Below, piece after piece: positions 8,008-15,356 of a stretch of 64,000 nucleotides of DNA. Positions within the stretch are counted from its first letter, which is position 1, and each line of letters starts with the position of its first letter. A model generated the notes under the pieces. It did not search any database and was not told the DNA's origin. It worked only from the letters and a program-made list of their open reading frames with translations. A program made the position numbers and the translations under genes. Origin of the DNA: Thermococcus thermotolerans (GTDB lineage: Archaea > Methanobacteriota_B > Thermococci > Thermococcales > Thermococcaceae); assembly GCF_024707485.1 (NCBI RefSeq), contig NZ_CP102602.1, positions 744,001 to 808,000 on the forward strand, written 5' to 3'.

Positions 8008-9348
8008 TCAGTCCCTCCAGTCAAGGAGTCTCTTCTCGCCTTCAATCTTCCTGTAGGGCTCGATGTCCATGGTCATTTCGAGGGTTCCCAGATAGTTGCC
8101 CTCGTTGTCAAAGAGGGGCACGTATTTTATGTAAACATACTTCGGCCCGAGCCTGAGCCAGAAGGTGGCCTCCTTCTTCCTGCCCTCCTTGAAGGCCTTG
8201 AGTATCTTGTTGACGATGTGAACGCTCTTCGGCGGGTGGCAGAGCTGAACTGGCCTCCCGAGCACGGAGGGAGTTCTTGTGAATATCCTCTCGCCCGGCG
8301 AGAAGAAGCGAACGCGGTCGTCCTTGTCGATGAAAGTCACATCAACCGGCAAAGCCTCAAATATCGCTTTCAGCTCTTCCAGGCTAACAAAGCCCGTTCC
8401 AAGGTCGATGTCCCCCTCGCGCTTCAGCTGGCTTTTGTCAAACTCCAGAGGGCGGCCTTTCAGGGCCTGCTGAACTTCCTTCGGAAGGTTCAAAAGTTCC
8501 TCAACGCTCAGTTCAGGGTTGATTTCCCATGGGTGGAGCGGTTTAACGTCCTCGCCAGGATCCCAGGCGGGTGGGTTGACCTTGTAATAGCCAATCTCAT
8601 CCTCCTGCATCCTTATTGCCTTCCACTCGCCCTCACCGAGCAACGCTTTGAGCGTTGGATAATAGATGTTGTTCTCCCTGAAGACCATGTCGCTCAGCGC
8701 GAATGAAGCCTCTCCGGCTTTCTCCTTAAAGCGTTCAACGAACTCTTCCCAGGGCATCTCATTCCTTTTCCTCAGGAGTTCGGCAAGCCTCTTTATCATG
8801 AACCTGATTTCGTCGTGCTTCGTCCAGAGGACGGTCGCTATGGCAGTTAAACCGCGGCGCTCGATGTATGGGAAGGTGAGCATCTCCTCCCGGTTGTAGT
8901 GAGTGAAGCCGACCTTTCTGAGGTTGCCCACTATCTCCTCCAGGACACCGAGGATTTCCTCCCTCATGCGTTCGTCCTTGGTGGTTACCAAAGTCCTCGC
9001 GTAGAGGTTGAGCATCTCGGCGTCCTTCATTATCTCCTTGTTTTCGAGGTAGAGCGTCTTGAGAGGATGCCCGTCCGGAAGGTCTTTCTCCTCAACCTCC
9101 TCCGCCCCGGCAACCGCTTCCCTGAACAGCTCGACGTGCAGGTCGCACATCTTGGCTATATCCTTGGCGGAGATCCCCTCCTTCACGAGCTCCTGCTCTA
9201 TGATGGGAATCTCAAGGGGTGAAATACCGCTCAAAACCTGGCGGAATTCCTCTTTGAGTTTATTCACGTCCTCACCTTCGTGAATCCTGAGGAGGAGTTT
9301 CTTCAGCTGCTCCTTCTTGTATTCGCGATTGTTCAGCAACTCAGTCAT
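8008..9348 (-). CDS. DUF438 / hemerythrin-like / PAS domain protein
   Basis: 446 residues. The N-terminal DUF438 helical region (about 1-75, LLNNREYKKEQLKKLL) is followed by a hemerythrin-like four-helix region (about 80-245) containing FTHYNREEMLTFPYIE and TKHDEIRFMIK, suited to a non-heme diiron site. The C-terminal PAS domain (about 325-440) includes LPVDVTFIDKDDRVRFFS. Such proteins are widely found near hybrid cluster proteins and are thought to sense or bind O2 or NO; the exact role is unproven. Start ATG 9348 is chosen for its GGTGATAAAG. The palindrome at 9362-9375 sits between its TATA-like element (9382-9390) and the start. It is the first gene of the operon with the cupin and M24 genes. 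Confidence 0.8.
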   Translation of the reverse strand: MTELLNNREYKKEQLKKLLLRIHEGEDVNKLKEEFRQVLSGISPLEIPIIEQELVKEGISAKDIAKMCDLHVELFREAVAGAEEVEEKDLPDGHPLKTLYLENKEIMKDAEMLNLYARTLVTTKDERMREEILGVLEEIVGNLRKVGFTHYNREEMLTFPYIERRGLTAIATVLWTKHDEIRFMIKRLAELLRKRNEMPWEEFVERFKEKAGEASFALSDMVFRENNIYYPTLKALLGEGEWKAIRMQEDEIGYYKVNPPAWDPGEDVKPLHPWEINPELSVEELLNLPKEVQQALKGRPLEFDKSQLKREGDIDLGTGFVSLEELKAIFEALPVDVTFIDKDDRVRFFSPGERIFTRTPSVLGRPVQLCHPPKSVHIVNKILKAFKEGRKKEATFWLRLGPKYVYIKYVPLFDNEGNYLGTLEMTMDIEPYRKIEGEKRLLDWRD

Positions 9349-9361
9349 CTTTATCACCTTC

Positions 9362-9375
9362 ATGACGAGTGTCAT
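9362..9375. promoter_or_regulatory. ATGAC-N4-GTCAT operator, DUF438 operon
   Basis: ATGACGAGTGTCAT is a 5+4+5 palindrome. On the minus strand it lies just downstream of the TATA-like CTTAAAAGT (9382-9390), near the expected transcription start, a position typical of repressor sites. The same palindrome occurs at three other promoters between 9.4 and 11.5 kb. Confidence 0.65.
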
Positions 9376-9423
9376 ACTGGGTACTTTTAAGCGTTTCTGG
9401 GCAGATTTGCCCAACAATCTTTA

Positions 9424-9437
9424 TATGTCGCATGTCA
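9424..9437. promoter_or_regulatory. ATGAC-N4-GTCAT operator (one mismatch), DUF2249 gene
   Basis: ATGTCGCATGTCAT matches the palindrome with one change in the left arm. It overlaps the end of the TATA element TTTATAT (9419-9425) of the gene starting at 9460. Confidence 0.6.
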
Positions 9438-9459
9438 TAGAAGGGAGCGGTGATGAAAA

Positions 9460-9936
9460 ATGATGCTCGATGTTCGCGGTTTGAAGCCACCCCAGCCGGC
9501 GGTTATGATCGTAGAGGCCCTTGGAAAGCTTCAGGTGGGAGAGACTCTCGAAGTTATAGGAGACAAGCCCTTCGTTGACATGCTGGGGAGACTTGAGGAG
9601 GCAGGTTATCGGGTTGAACTGAAAGAAGTTGGCGGGGCATTCGTGCTCAGGATAATGAAAACCGAGGACTCCAGGGAGCTTACGATGGAAGTCAAGGAGT
9701 GCGACGATAAGCTGGACGAGATAACGGAGGAAACCAATGTTGGCAAGCTCCTAAAGGCCTATCCGGAATCCCTCAAAATCCTGGTGAAGTACGGATTCTC
9801 GCCCCTTGAGAACCCCGAGATGAGGAAGACCCTCGCAAGGACTATTACTCTGAAGCAGGCGAAGGAGCTCATAGGTATGAGCGACGAGAAGTTCAAAGAG
9901 ATGATGCAGGAGCTTAAGGCCCTGGAAAAGGGCTGA
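9460..9936 (+). CDS. DUF2249 (TusA-like) - DUF1858 two-domain protein
   Basis: 158 residues. Residues 1-70 resemble the TusA/SirA-like DUF2249 fold (LDVRGLKPPQPAVMIVEALGKLQVGETLEVIGD), though the TusA cysteine in the CP motif is absent (PPQP). Residues 85-155 form a DUF1858-type helical domain (TNVGKLLKAYPESLKILVKYGFSPLENP). These domains recur with hemerythrin/DUF438 and hybrid-cluster proteins in anaerobes; biochemical function is unknown. GGTGATG precedes the ATG at 9460 (a second ATG follows at 9463). It is divergent from the DUF438 operon and shares its operator type. Confidence 0.78.
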   Translation: MMLDVRGLKPPQPAVMIVEALGKLQVGETLEVIGDKPFVDMLGRLEEAGYRVELKEVGGAFVLRIMKTEDSRELTMEVKECDDKLDEITEETNVGKLLKAYPESLKILVKYGFSPLENPEMRKTLARTITLKQAKELIGMSDEKFKEMMQELKALEKG

Positions 9937-10026
9937 GTGTTTTCTTTAATTCTTCAGTTCTTGAAACCAATAATTAAATAATTCTGCGATCTAGGAATTC
10001 AGAAAAGAAAAAATGAGGACGGAAGA

Positions 10027-11397
10027 TCAATCAAGCTCCTCCGCGAGGGACGAACTCTCCTCCACGCTTATTCCCTTGCTGAGCATGTCCCTGAGGTCAG
10101 CCTCCGGGTCGCCGGTGAGCCTGAGGTCAAACTGCCTTCTGAGAACGTCAAAGACGTTCGGAGTGAGGAACTCCGGCGGCCTCGGACCAATGTAGATGCC
10201 CTTGATTCCCAGATAGAGGAGCGAGTAGAGTATCGCTATTGCCTTCTGCTCCATCCAGCTCAGGACTATGCTCACCGGCAGGGAGTTCACATCCGTCCCG
10301 AGCTCGTTCGCAAGTGCTATTGCAATCTCGATTATTGAGTAAACGTTGTTGCACTGGCCGAAGTCGAGGAATCTTGGAATGCCTTCGATGGTTCCGTAGT
10401 TCCTCGCGTTGTAGCGGAACTTGCCGCATGCCGCTGAGAGTATCAGCGCATCCTTTGGAATCAGCTCGGTGAGCCTCTCGTAGTAGCCCATGCCCTTGTG
10501 CGGGGTGTCACAACCACCCACGACGAAGATGTGCCTTATCTTGCCCTCCTGGATGAGTTCAATGAGCTTATCCTTCATGGCCAAAACGTTGGTGTGGTGG
10601 AAGCCGGTGAGGAGCTTTCCGCCGTCGTAAGCCTTCATCCTGGGGGTCTCAAGTGCGCGCTTTATGAGCGGCTCGAAGTTGTAGTCCTCTATGTGGGGAA
10701 CCCCCTCAAGGCCCGCTATTCCAACGGTGAAGATTCTGTCGGCGTAAGCCTTCGCCGGCTGCTGGACACAGTTGCTCGTGCCAAGAATAACGCCCGGGAA
10801 CTCCGCGAATTCCTTCTTCTGGTAGAGCCACGAGCCTCCCCAGTTGCCGTAGAGGGCTTTGAACTTCCTCAGCTCGGGGTATGCATGTGCTGGAAACATC
10901 TCCGCGTGGGTATAAACTTTAAGCTCCTCCTCAAGGCCCATCTCCTCGATCTGCCTGAGGAGTTCATACAGAGCCTTGTAGCTGTGGCCGGTAACGAGTA
11001 TGCCCCTTCCTTCCGCAGTTCCGGTCGGGACTTCAACGGGCTCGGGTCTGCCGAAGGTCTCAACGTAAGCTCTGTCGAGGAGCTTCATCGCCTCAAGGTG
11101 AACCCTTCCGTTCTCAAGGATGAGCTCCAGAAACCTGTTTTTATCAAAGTTGACGTTGGTGAGCGTCGAATAAAGGGCCTCCGCCAAGAAGTGGCCTATC
11201 CTCGGGTCGTCATAGCCGACCTCAAGGGCATGGTAGTAGTAGGCCGAGGTTCCCTTTATGCCGTAGAGCAGGGCCTCCTGGAGCGAGTTGAGGTCCGGGT
11301 CTTTGCCGCAGACTCCCCTTATAGTACATCCTCCCGCCAAACTCATCGAACACTGGTTGCAGAGCATATCAAACGCTTCCGGAACGCGTATCGCCAT
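10027..11397 (-). CDS. hcp: Hybrid cluster protein (hydroxylamine reductase / NO-detoxifying Hcp)
   Basis: 456-residue cytoplasmic Fe-S protein of the short, archaeal-type Hcp class. The N-terminal cluster motif is CNQCSMSLAGGCTIRGVCG (residues 12-30). Hybrid-cluster ligands are visible further on: the GTSNCVQQP Cys, the VGGCDTPHKGMGYY Cys, SAACGKFRYN, and DFGQCNNVYS. Hcp reduces hydroxylamine in vitro and is linked to NO detoxification in vivo. The start ATG 11397 follows GGAGGTTGGTGG. The promoter (TATA-like element about 11440-11447, minus strand) carries a perfect operator palindrome at 11418-11431. It is divergent from the HTH regulator gene. Confidence 0.9.
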   Translation of the reverse strand: MAIRVPEAFDMLCNQCSMSLAGGCTIRGVCGKDPDLNSLQEALLYGIKGTSAYYYHALEVGYDDPRIGHFLAEALYSTLTNVNFDKNRFLELILENGRVHLEAMKLLDRAYVETFGRPEPVEVPTGTAEGRGILVTGHSYKALYELLRQIEEMGLEEELKVYTHAEMFPAHAYPELRKFKALYGNWGGSWLYQKKEFAEFPGVILGTSNCVQQPAKAYADRIFTVGIAGLEGVPHIEDYNFEPLIKRALETPRMKAYDGGKLLTGFHHTNVLAMKDKLIELIQEGKIRHIFVVGGCDTPHKGMGYYERLTELIPKDALILSAACGKFRYNARNYGTIEGIPRFLDFGQCNNVYSIIEIAIALANELGTDVNSLPVSIVLSWMEQKAIAILYSLLYLGIKGIYIGPRPPEFLTPNVFDVLRRQFDLRLTGDPEADLRDMLSKGISVEESSSLAEELD

Positions 11398-11417
11398 ATC
11401 CACCAACCTCCATTTTT

Positions 11418-11431
11418 ATGACACGTGTCAT
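11418..11431. promoter_or_regulatory. Perfect ATGACAC/GTGTCAT operator, hcp promoter
   Basis: ATGACACGTGTCAT is a perfect 14-base palindrome; with one flanking base pair it is 16 bases (11417-11432). It sits 20 bases upstream of the hcp start, about where transcription would begin given the TATA-like element at 11440-11447. Confidence 0.7.
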
Positions 11432-11497
11432 ATCCTTCGATTATAGATGAAGTGACCTTCATAAAAGTCTTGCGGTTTCTTAACCTAAAGCGGCCAC

Positions 11498-11511
11498 ATG
11501 ACTTATGTCAT
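11498..11511. promoter_or_regulatory. ATGAC-N4-GTCAT operator upstream of the HTH regulator
   Basis: ATGACTTATGTCAT lies about 30 bases upstream of the TATA element TTTAAATAT (11542-11550) of the regulator gene. A further half-site (GCGTCAT, 11556-11562) lies between that TATA box and the start codon, suggesting autoregulation. Confidence 0.6.
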
Positions 11512-11572
11512 ATCAAAACCCCGAGGGGCTTGGCAGAAAGGTTTAAATATTCCACGCGTCATAAAGGATATC

Positions 11573-11959
11573 ATGAAGACCAACGCCTTTGAAGTGGCCT
11601 CGCGCTACGTGTATCCCTCACTCAGGCGGAGGCTCGTTGAGATACTCTACGAAAACGGCCTGAAGCAGACTGAGATAGCTGAGCTTCTCCACATAACCCA
11701 GTCGGCTGTTTCCCGCTATCTTCGGATGGACAGGGGCGCGTTGATGGACGTTTCCAGCTATCCCGACATAGAGGAGGAACTCCAGTCCCTCGCCCGGAAT
11801 ATAGTCGAGAAGAAGCCGGGTGAATACGAGATACACCGGAGAATAGTGGAGATATCTCTGGAGATGCTCGGAAAAGGATACGTCTGCTCCATCCATTCCA
11901 AAGTTGACCCCGAGGTCGACCCGGGGGAGTGCAATATCTGCCTAGAACTTTTCGGATGA
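11573..11959 (+). CDS. HTH regulator with C-terminal Cys/His cluster, probable sensor of the hcp regulon
   Basis: 128 residues. A helix-turn-helix occupies about residues 15-55 (LVEILYENGLKQTEIAELLHITQSAVSRYL), followed by a helical linker and a C-terminal cluster C105-x2-H108-x11-C120-x2-C123 that could bind an Fe-S cluster or zinc. This suits a redox or NO sensor. I place the start at ATG 11573 because an upstream in-frame ATG at 11498 lies inside the operator palindrome and before the TATA box. Promoter geometry (TATA 11542-11550) implies a leaderless or nearly leaderless mRNA. That it is the repressor of the shared palindrome is inferred from proximity, and its target sites are not proven. 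Confidence 0.8.
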   Translation: MKTNAFEVASRYVYPSLRRRLVEILYENGLKQTEIAELLHITQSAVSRYLRMDRGALMDVSSYPDIEEELQSLARNIVEKKPGEYEIHRRIVEISLEMLGKGYVCSIHSKVDPEVDPGECNICLELFG

Positions 11960-12031
11960 GCTAAGTCTTCTCGGCTTGGCTAAAGCAAGGTTTAATACCT
12001 TTCGACGCCGATTTTAATGGAGGTGATTGGG

Positions 12032-12844
12032 ATGAAAAGAGCGCTTGTAACCCTCACCCCGCCCGAAAGCAAGAGACTCATCGCAAAGGCCGTCGTTGCC
12101 ATGCCCGAAGTTCAGCACGCCCTCAAACATGGCTTCGTCTATATAGCCACCGGCACAACAGCGGCCTATGTAGCCGAGGAAATACTCGGGGAAAAGATTG
12201 AGAAGGAGAAATGGACCGTCGGCGTTATAAGCAAGGGGCGAACGTGCGTCACACCCAAACAGACGTGGCCCAAGCACCTAGTCCTCTACAAGGGCGAGCC
12301 CTTCGACGATCCGCTTGAAGCCCTCAAGAGGATGGGGCCGAAAGACGTCTTCATAAAAGGCGCCAACGCGATAGACATAAACTGGAACGTGGCAGTTTTT
12401 GCCGCCGCCCCTGACGGCGGGACGATAGGGAAGACCTTTGGCTGGACTATAACCAAGGGGGTCTTCACGATAACACCGGTAAGCCTTGAGAAGTTTGTGC
12501 CGACGCCGGTCGAGGAGAGCGCCAAGCTCACCGGCATCTACTCCTTCGACTGGGGAACCGGCCTTTACTCCGCACTCGTGCCGATACCCCACTCCCACCC
12601 GGTTACCGAGGTGGAAGCCTACAGGATTCTGGCGGACGTGGAGGCGATTCCGATAGCGGCAGGCGGAGCGGGCGGAGCTGAAGGAAGCGTCACCCTCGTC
12701 CTTGAGGGGGACGACGAGGCAATGGAGAGGGCGAAGGAGATAACCAAAGCAGTCAAAGGCGAGCCCTACCTCAAGCCGTACACCGAGGACTGCTCTGTGT
12801 GTCCGTTCGCAAAGATATGTGGCCTCGGGAGTGGCGCTTTCTGA
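12032..12844 (+). CDS. Conserved archaeal protein of unknown function with C-terminal cysteine motif
   Basis: Not recognised. 270 residues, soluble and alpha/beta in appearance, with Gly-rich stretches (IATGTTAAYVAEEILG, AAGGAGGAEGSVTLVLEG) that could bind a nucleotide or phosphate. A C-terminal EDCSVCPFAKICGLG motif (C-x2-C-x5-C) could ligate an Fe-S cluster or zinc. Start ATG 12032 is chosen because GGAGGTGAT precedes it; an in-frame ATG at 12017 overlaps that site. It is followed 10 bases later by the His-pair membrane protein, so the two are probably an operon. A TATA-like GGTTTAATACC lies at 11990-12000. Confidence 0.75.
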   Translation: MKRALVTLTPPESKRLIAKAVVAMPEVQHALKHGFVYIATGTTAAYVAEEILGEKIEKEKWTVGVISKGRTCVTPKQTWPKHLVLYKGEPFDDPLEALKRMGPKDVFIKGANAIDINWNVAVFAAAPDGGTIGKTFGWTITKGVFTITPVSLEKFVPTPVEESAKLTGIYSFDWGTGLYSALVPIPHSHPVTEVEAYRILADVEAIPIAAGGAGGAEGSVTLVLEGDDEAMERAKEITKAVKGEPYLKPYTEDCSVCPFAKICGLGSGAF

Positions 12845-12854
12845 GGTGGTGCGG

Positions 12855-13424
12855 GTGAAGCGGGTTCTCGTTTTCTTTCTTTTGATCATTCTGATGGCTC
12901 CCCTTGTAATGGCGGATGACAACGGCGAGGAAAACGAGTACGAAGCAGGCTACGGCGGACTCGCGGCTCTTGGAGTGGGCCTTATTGCTGCCGGCGTCGT
13001 CTACTACTCCCTGACAAAGAGAAAGCTCGTCATAGTGCACAAGAAGTCCAGTGAGTGGGGCTTTGAGATAAGGCCGGAGCACCCGTACATGACGATATTT
13101 GGCCCAGTGTATCCCCTCACCATTCACCACGTCCTCACCATAACGGGAACGGCTCTCGTTTTCGTCCACTTCTTCTCATGCGACAACTACTCGGGGCTCA
13201 CGGGAGGCACGGGGCTCGCGATGGGCATCGTACTGGTTCTGCTGAACCTGAACGGGTTCATCGGCAGGTACATACATGGAAAGGTTCTCCTCGCGGCGAA
13301 GAAGCACGACAGGAAAATGGCAAAGAAGTTCGTGGGCATACTGGGCCACTGGAAAAAAGTCCACATAGCCCTGGCCATCCTGTTCGTCATTCTGCTGGCC
13401 ATTCACCTCGCCACTGGCGATTAG
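12855..13424 (+). CDS. Four-helix membrane protein with two His-x13-His pairs, candidate b-type cytochrome
   Basis: 189 residues from GTG 12855, which has GAGGTGGT upstream. A signal peptide or first helix (KRVLVFFLLIILMAPLVMA) is followed by four predicted membrane helices (about 32-52, 88-108, 118-140, 166-187). Two helices each carry histidines 14 residues apart: H91/H105 and H170/H184. That spacing is the classic bis-His heme arrangement of diheme b-type cytochromes and ferric-reductase-like membrane proteins. No family is named from sequence here. Thermococcales are generally regarded as lacking heme synthesis, which makes the motif noteworthy or coincidental. Operonic with the preceding gene. 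Confidence 0.7.
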   Translation: MKRVLVFFLLIILMAPLVMADDNGEENEYEAGYGGLAALGVGLIAAGVVYYSLTKRKLVIVHKKSSEWGFEIRPEHPYMTIFGPVYPLTIHHVLTITGTALVFVHFFSCDNYSGLTGGTGLAMGIVLVLLNLNGFIGRYIHGKVLLAAKKHDRKMAKKFVGILGHWKKVHIALAILFVILLAIHLATGD

Positions 13425-13496
13425 TATCCCATGAACTCTTTTTCAAAAATTTCTTTTTAAATCCCCTTCCTTCTCTTTTCTAACGGGGGTGAGAGA

Positions 13497-13844
13497 ATGG
13501 ACGAGCTTGAGATGATAAGGAGAAAAAAGATGCTAGAACTCATGAAGAGGGCCGGCATGATAGAGGTCAAGCCAAAGAGAAAGGTAGTCATCGAGGTCAT
13601 AACGTCGCCCGGCTGTCCGTACTGCCCGATAGCCTGGGCAATGGCTCAGGAGCTTGAGAGAAAATACGAGGGCGTCATAGCGAGGGAACTGAGCGTGGCC
13701 ACTCCCGAAGGCCAGAGGAAGGCCATGGAGCACAACATAATGGGAACCCCCACGATAATCATAGACAACAGGGTGGAGTTCATAGGGGTTCCGAACTTCG
13801 CCGAATTCGAGAGAAGGGTGAGGGAAAAGCTCGGTTTAGGGTGA
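13497..13844 (+). CDS. Glutaredoxin/thioredoxin-like protein
   Basis: 115-residue thioredoxin-fold protein with a glutaredoxin-type C40-P-Y-C43 active site after a charged N-terminal helix of about 30 residues. The cis-proline is in MGTPTIII (about residue 85). It has no signal peptide, so it is a cytoplasmic thiol-disulfide oxidoreductase. Start has GGGGGTGAGAG upstream; the TATA-like TTTTTAAAT is at 13454-13462. It is convergent with and overlaps the ccdA-like gene by 9 bases. The neighbouring CcdA and surface thioredoxin suggest a shared thiol relay. Confidence 0.85.
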   Translation: MDELEMIRRKKMLELMKRAGMIEVKPKRKVVIEVITSPGCPYCPIAWAMAQELERKYEGVIARELSVATPEGQRKAMEHNIMGTPTIIIDNRVEFIGVPNFAEFERRVREKLGLG

Positions 13845-14564
13845 GGCACCCGTAAGAACCCAGACCCCTATAGCTATCAGCAGCAGCCCGGCTATGACCG
13901 AGAGCTCCCTGCTGTGCCGCACCATCGCCTGGGAGAAGCGCTTGCTCTCAGTGACGCTCCCCATGGCGAGCAGTATGACGACCAGGGGAAGCACAAACAC
14001 CAAGTTGTAGAGTGCCAGGAGGAGGAACGCGAGGGCCTGGCCGCCTTTGGAGATTATTATCGCGTACACGAGGTAGCTTCCAGCCGAGCACGGGAGGAGG
14101 GTTGTTGAGACTATAACCCCGAGCGTAAAAGCCCCAATTGCAGTTGCGTCGCTGCTGAATATTTTCCTCCTGATTTTGCTTTTGTCTCCGACGCGGGATT
14201 TTTCCATCAGACCTGTGGCTAGGGTGTAAGCACCGAATAATATTGCCGCAACTCCAGCGACCCAGAGGGGCAGATAACCGGCGAAGTACAGTAGTCCGAC
14301 GCCAAGGAGGTAGTATGATATGTAAACCGCGGCTATGAATGTGGCCCCTATGAAATACAGCCTCTTCTTTGATACCTCCCTGACGGAGAGTGCTATGAGG
14401 AGCATGGTGTATATGACGAAGGTGCACGGGTTTATCGAGTCGCTCATGGCCAGGGCGAAGAACTTGGGTATAAAGTCCACCATACCCAGCGCCCACAGCG
14501 CAAGGGAACTCACCCCGAAGGATGCCAGAAGAATTATTGCCAGCCCCTTTATCTCACTCCTCAT
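13836..14564 (-). CDS. ccdA: CcdA-like thiol-disulfide membrane transporter
   Basis: 242-residue membrane protein with six or seven predicted helices. The two intramembrane cysteines expected of CcdA/DsbD are present in NPCTF (C47) and LLPCSAGSY (C159). The family passes reducing equivalents from cytoplasmic thioredoxin to extracytoplasmic thiol proteins. It is next to a cytoplasmic glutaredoxin-like gene on one side and an exported thioredoxin-like gene on the other, which supports that role. The start lacks a strong ribosome binding site. Confidence 0.85.
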   Translation of the reverse strand: MRSEIKGLAIILLASFGVSSLALWALGMVDFIPKFFALAMSDSINPCTFVIYTMLLIALSVREVSKKRLYFIGATFIAAVYISYYLLGVGLLYFAGYLPLWVAGVAAILFGAYTLATGLMEKSRVGDKSKIRRKIFSSDATAIGAFTLGVIVSTTLLPCSAGSYLVYAIIISKGGQALAFLLLALYNLVFVLPLVVILLAMGSVTESKRFSQAMVRHSRELSVIAGLLLIAIGVWVLTGASP

Positions 14565-14625
14565 GGTAGAAAGTTATCATAGCTCTTTTTGTGGGTTTCG
14601 AAAACAAAAAGTTGAGAACGAAAGG

Positions 14626-15264
14626 TCAGCGCCTTTTCTTCCACAGAGCCAGCGGAACAACGGCTAGAGCGACCACTATTCCGGGACCGCAGATTCCCCC
14701 GCCACTCCCGGTGTTGGTCGAAGTTTCAGCCGGGCCTTCCGTGTCTGGGGGAGTTCCAGTGTCGCTTGGAGTTTCAGTGGTAGTGGTGGTCTGGCCCTCT
14801 CCGGGCATTCTGTGCTCAACGTATATCGCCTGAAGCTCCTGGATTATTGTTTCGTTCTTGATTATGTACGCCTGTCCGCCGGTGAAGAGTATCAAGCCTC
14901 CGTTGTCAAGGGCCGCCTGAACAATCTTCGGGGTGGCGGAGACGTTGTACTCTCCTTCAACTATTGCCACAAGCTTTCCATCGTACGCTATACCTATGGC
15001 GGGCACTCCAGCTATGCCGGTGTACTTGTACTGGGCCGAAAAGAGCTTGTTGTTCTCCTCGTTGTTGATCAGCTCGTAGTAAGTTAGGCTGTTCTCACCG
15101 TAGAACTTGGGAATCTCTTCCTTCATTTTCTGACAGTGGGGGCATGTTTCCAGACCGTACATGTAAAAATGGAGCTTGTCCTGGTCTATCTGGGTTTCGG
15201 CGAAGGCATAGGAGACCGTTGAGAACACCAGCAGGCCTATGAAAAACAACACCAACTTCTTCAT
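14626..15264 (-). CDS. Exported thioredoxin-like protein with CGP-CTERM anchor
   Basis: 212 residues. Signal peptide 1-22 (MKKLVLFFIGLLVFSTVSYA), thioredoxin-like domain about 28-145 with active-site C41-P-H-C44 and a VPAIG cis-proline loop. A Thr/Pro/Ser-rich stalk (about 160-187) follows, then the C-terminal ICGPGIVVALAVVPLALW-KKRR, a textbook CGP-CTERM sorting signal (Cys about 192, hydrophobic helix, basic end). The signal is Thermococcales-specific and marks surface-anchored proteins. It is the predicted outside partner of the neighbouring CcdA. Upstream, GGTGAGAAA precedes the ATG. Confidence 0.88.
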   Translation of the reverse strand: MKKLVLFFIGLLVFSTVSYAFAETQIDQDKLHFYMYGLETCPHCQKMKEEIPKFYGENSLTYYELINNEENNKLFSAQYKYTGIAGVPAIGIAYDGKLVAIVEGEYNVSATPKIVQAALDNGGLILFTGGQAYIIKNETIIQELQAIYVEHRMPGEGQTTTTTETPSDTGTPPDTEGPAETSTNTGSGGGICGPGIVVALAVVPLALWKKRR

Positions 15265-15356
15265 TTTCTCACCTGAGTCTTATTCTCGTGGGAAGTTATA
15301 AACTTTGGCCGCGGAAAGCTTAAATCCTGGGAGTTGCAAAAGTTTTGGGGATAATC

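Noticed and set aside
11498-11572. N-terminal extension of the HTH regulator from the ATG at 11498
   Set aside because: This ATG is the left arm of the operator palindrome and lies upstream of the TATA box.
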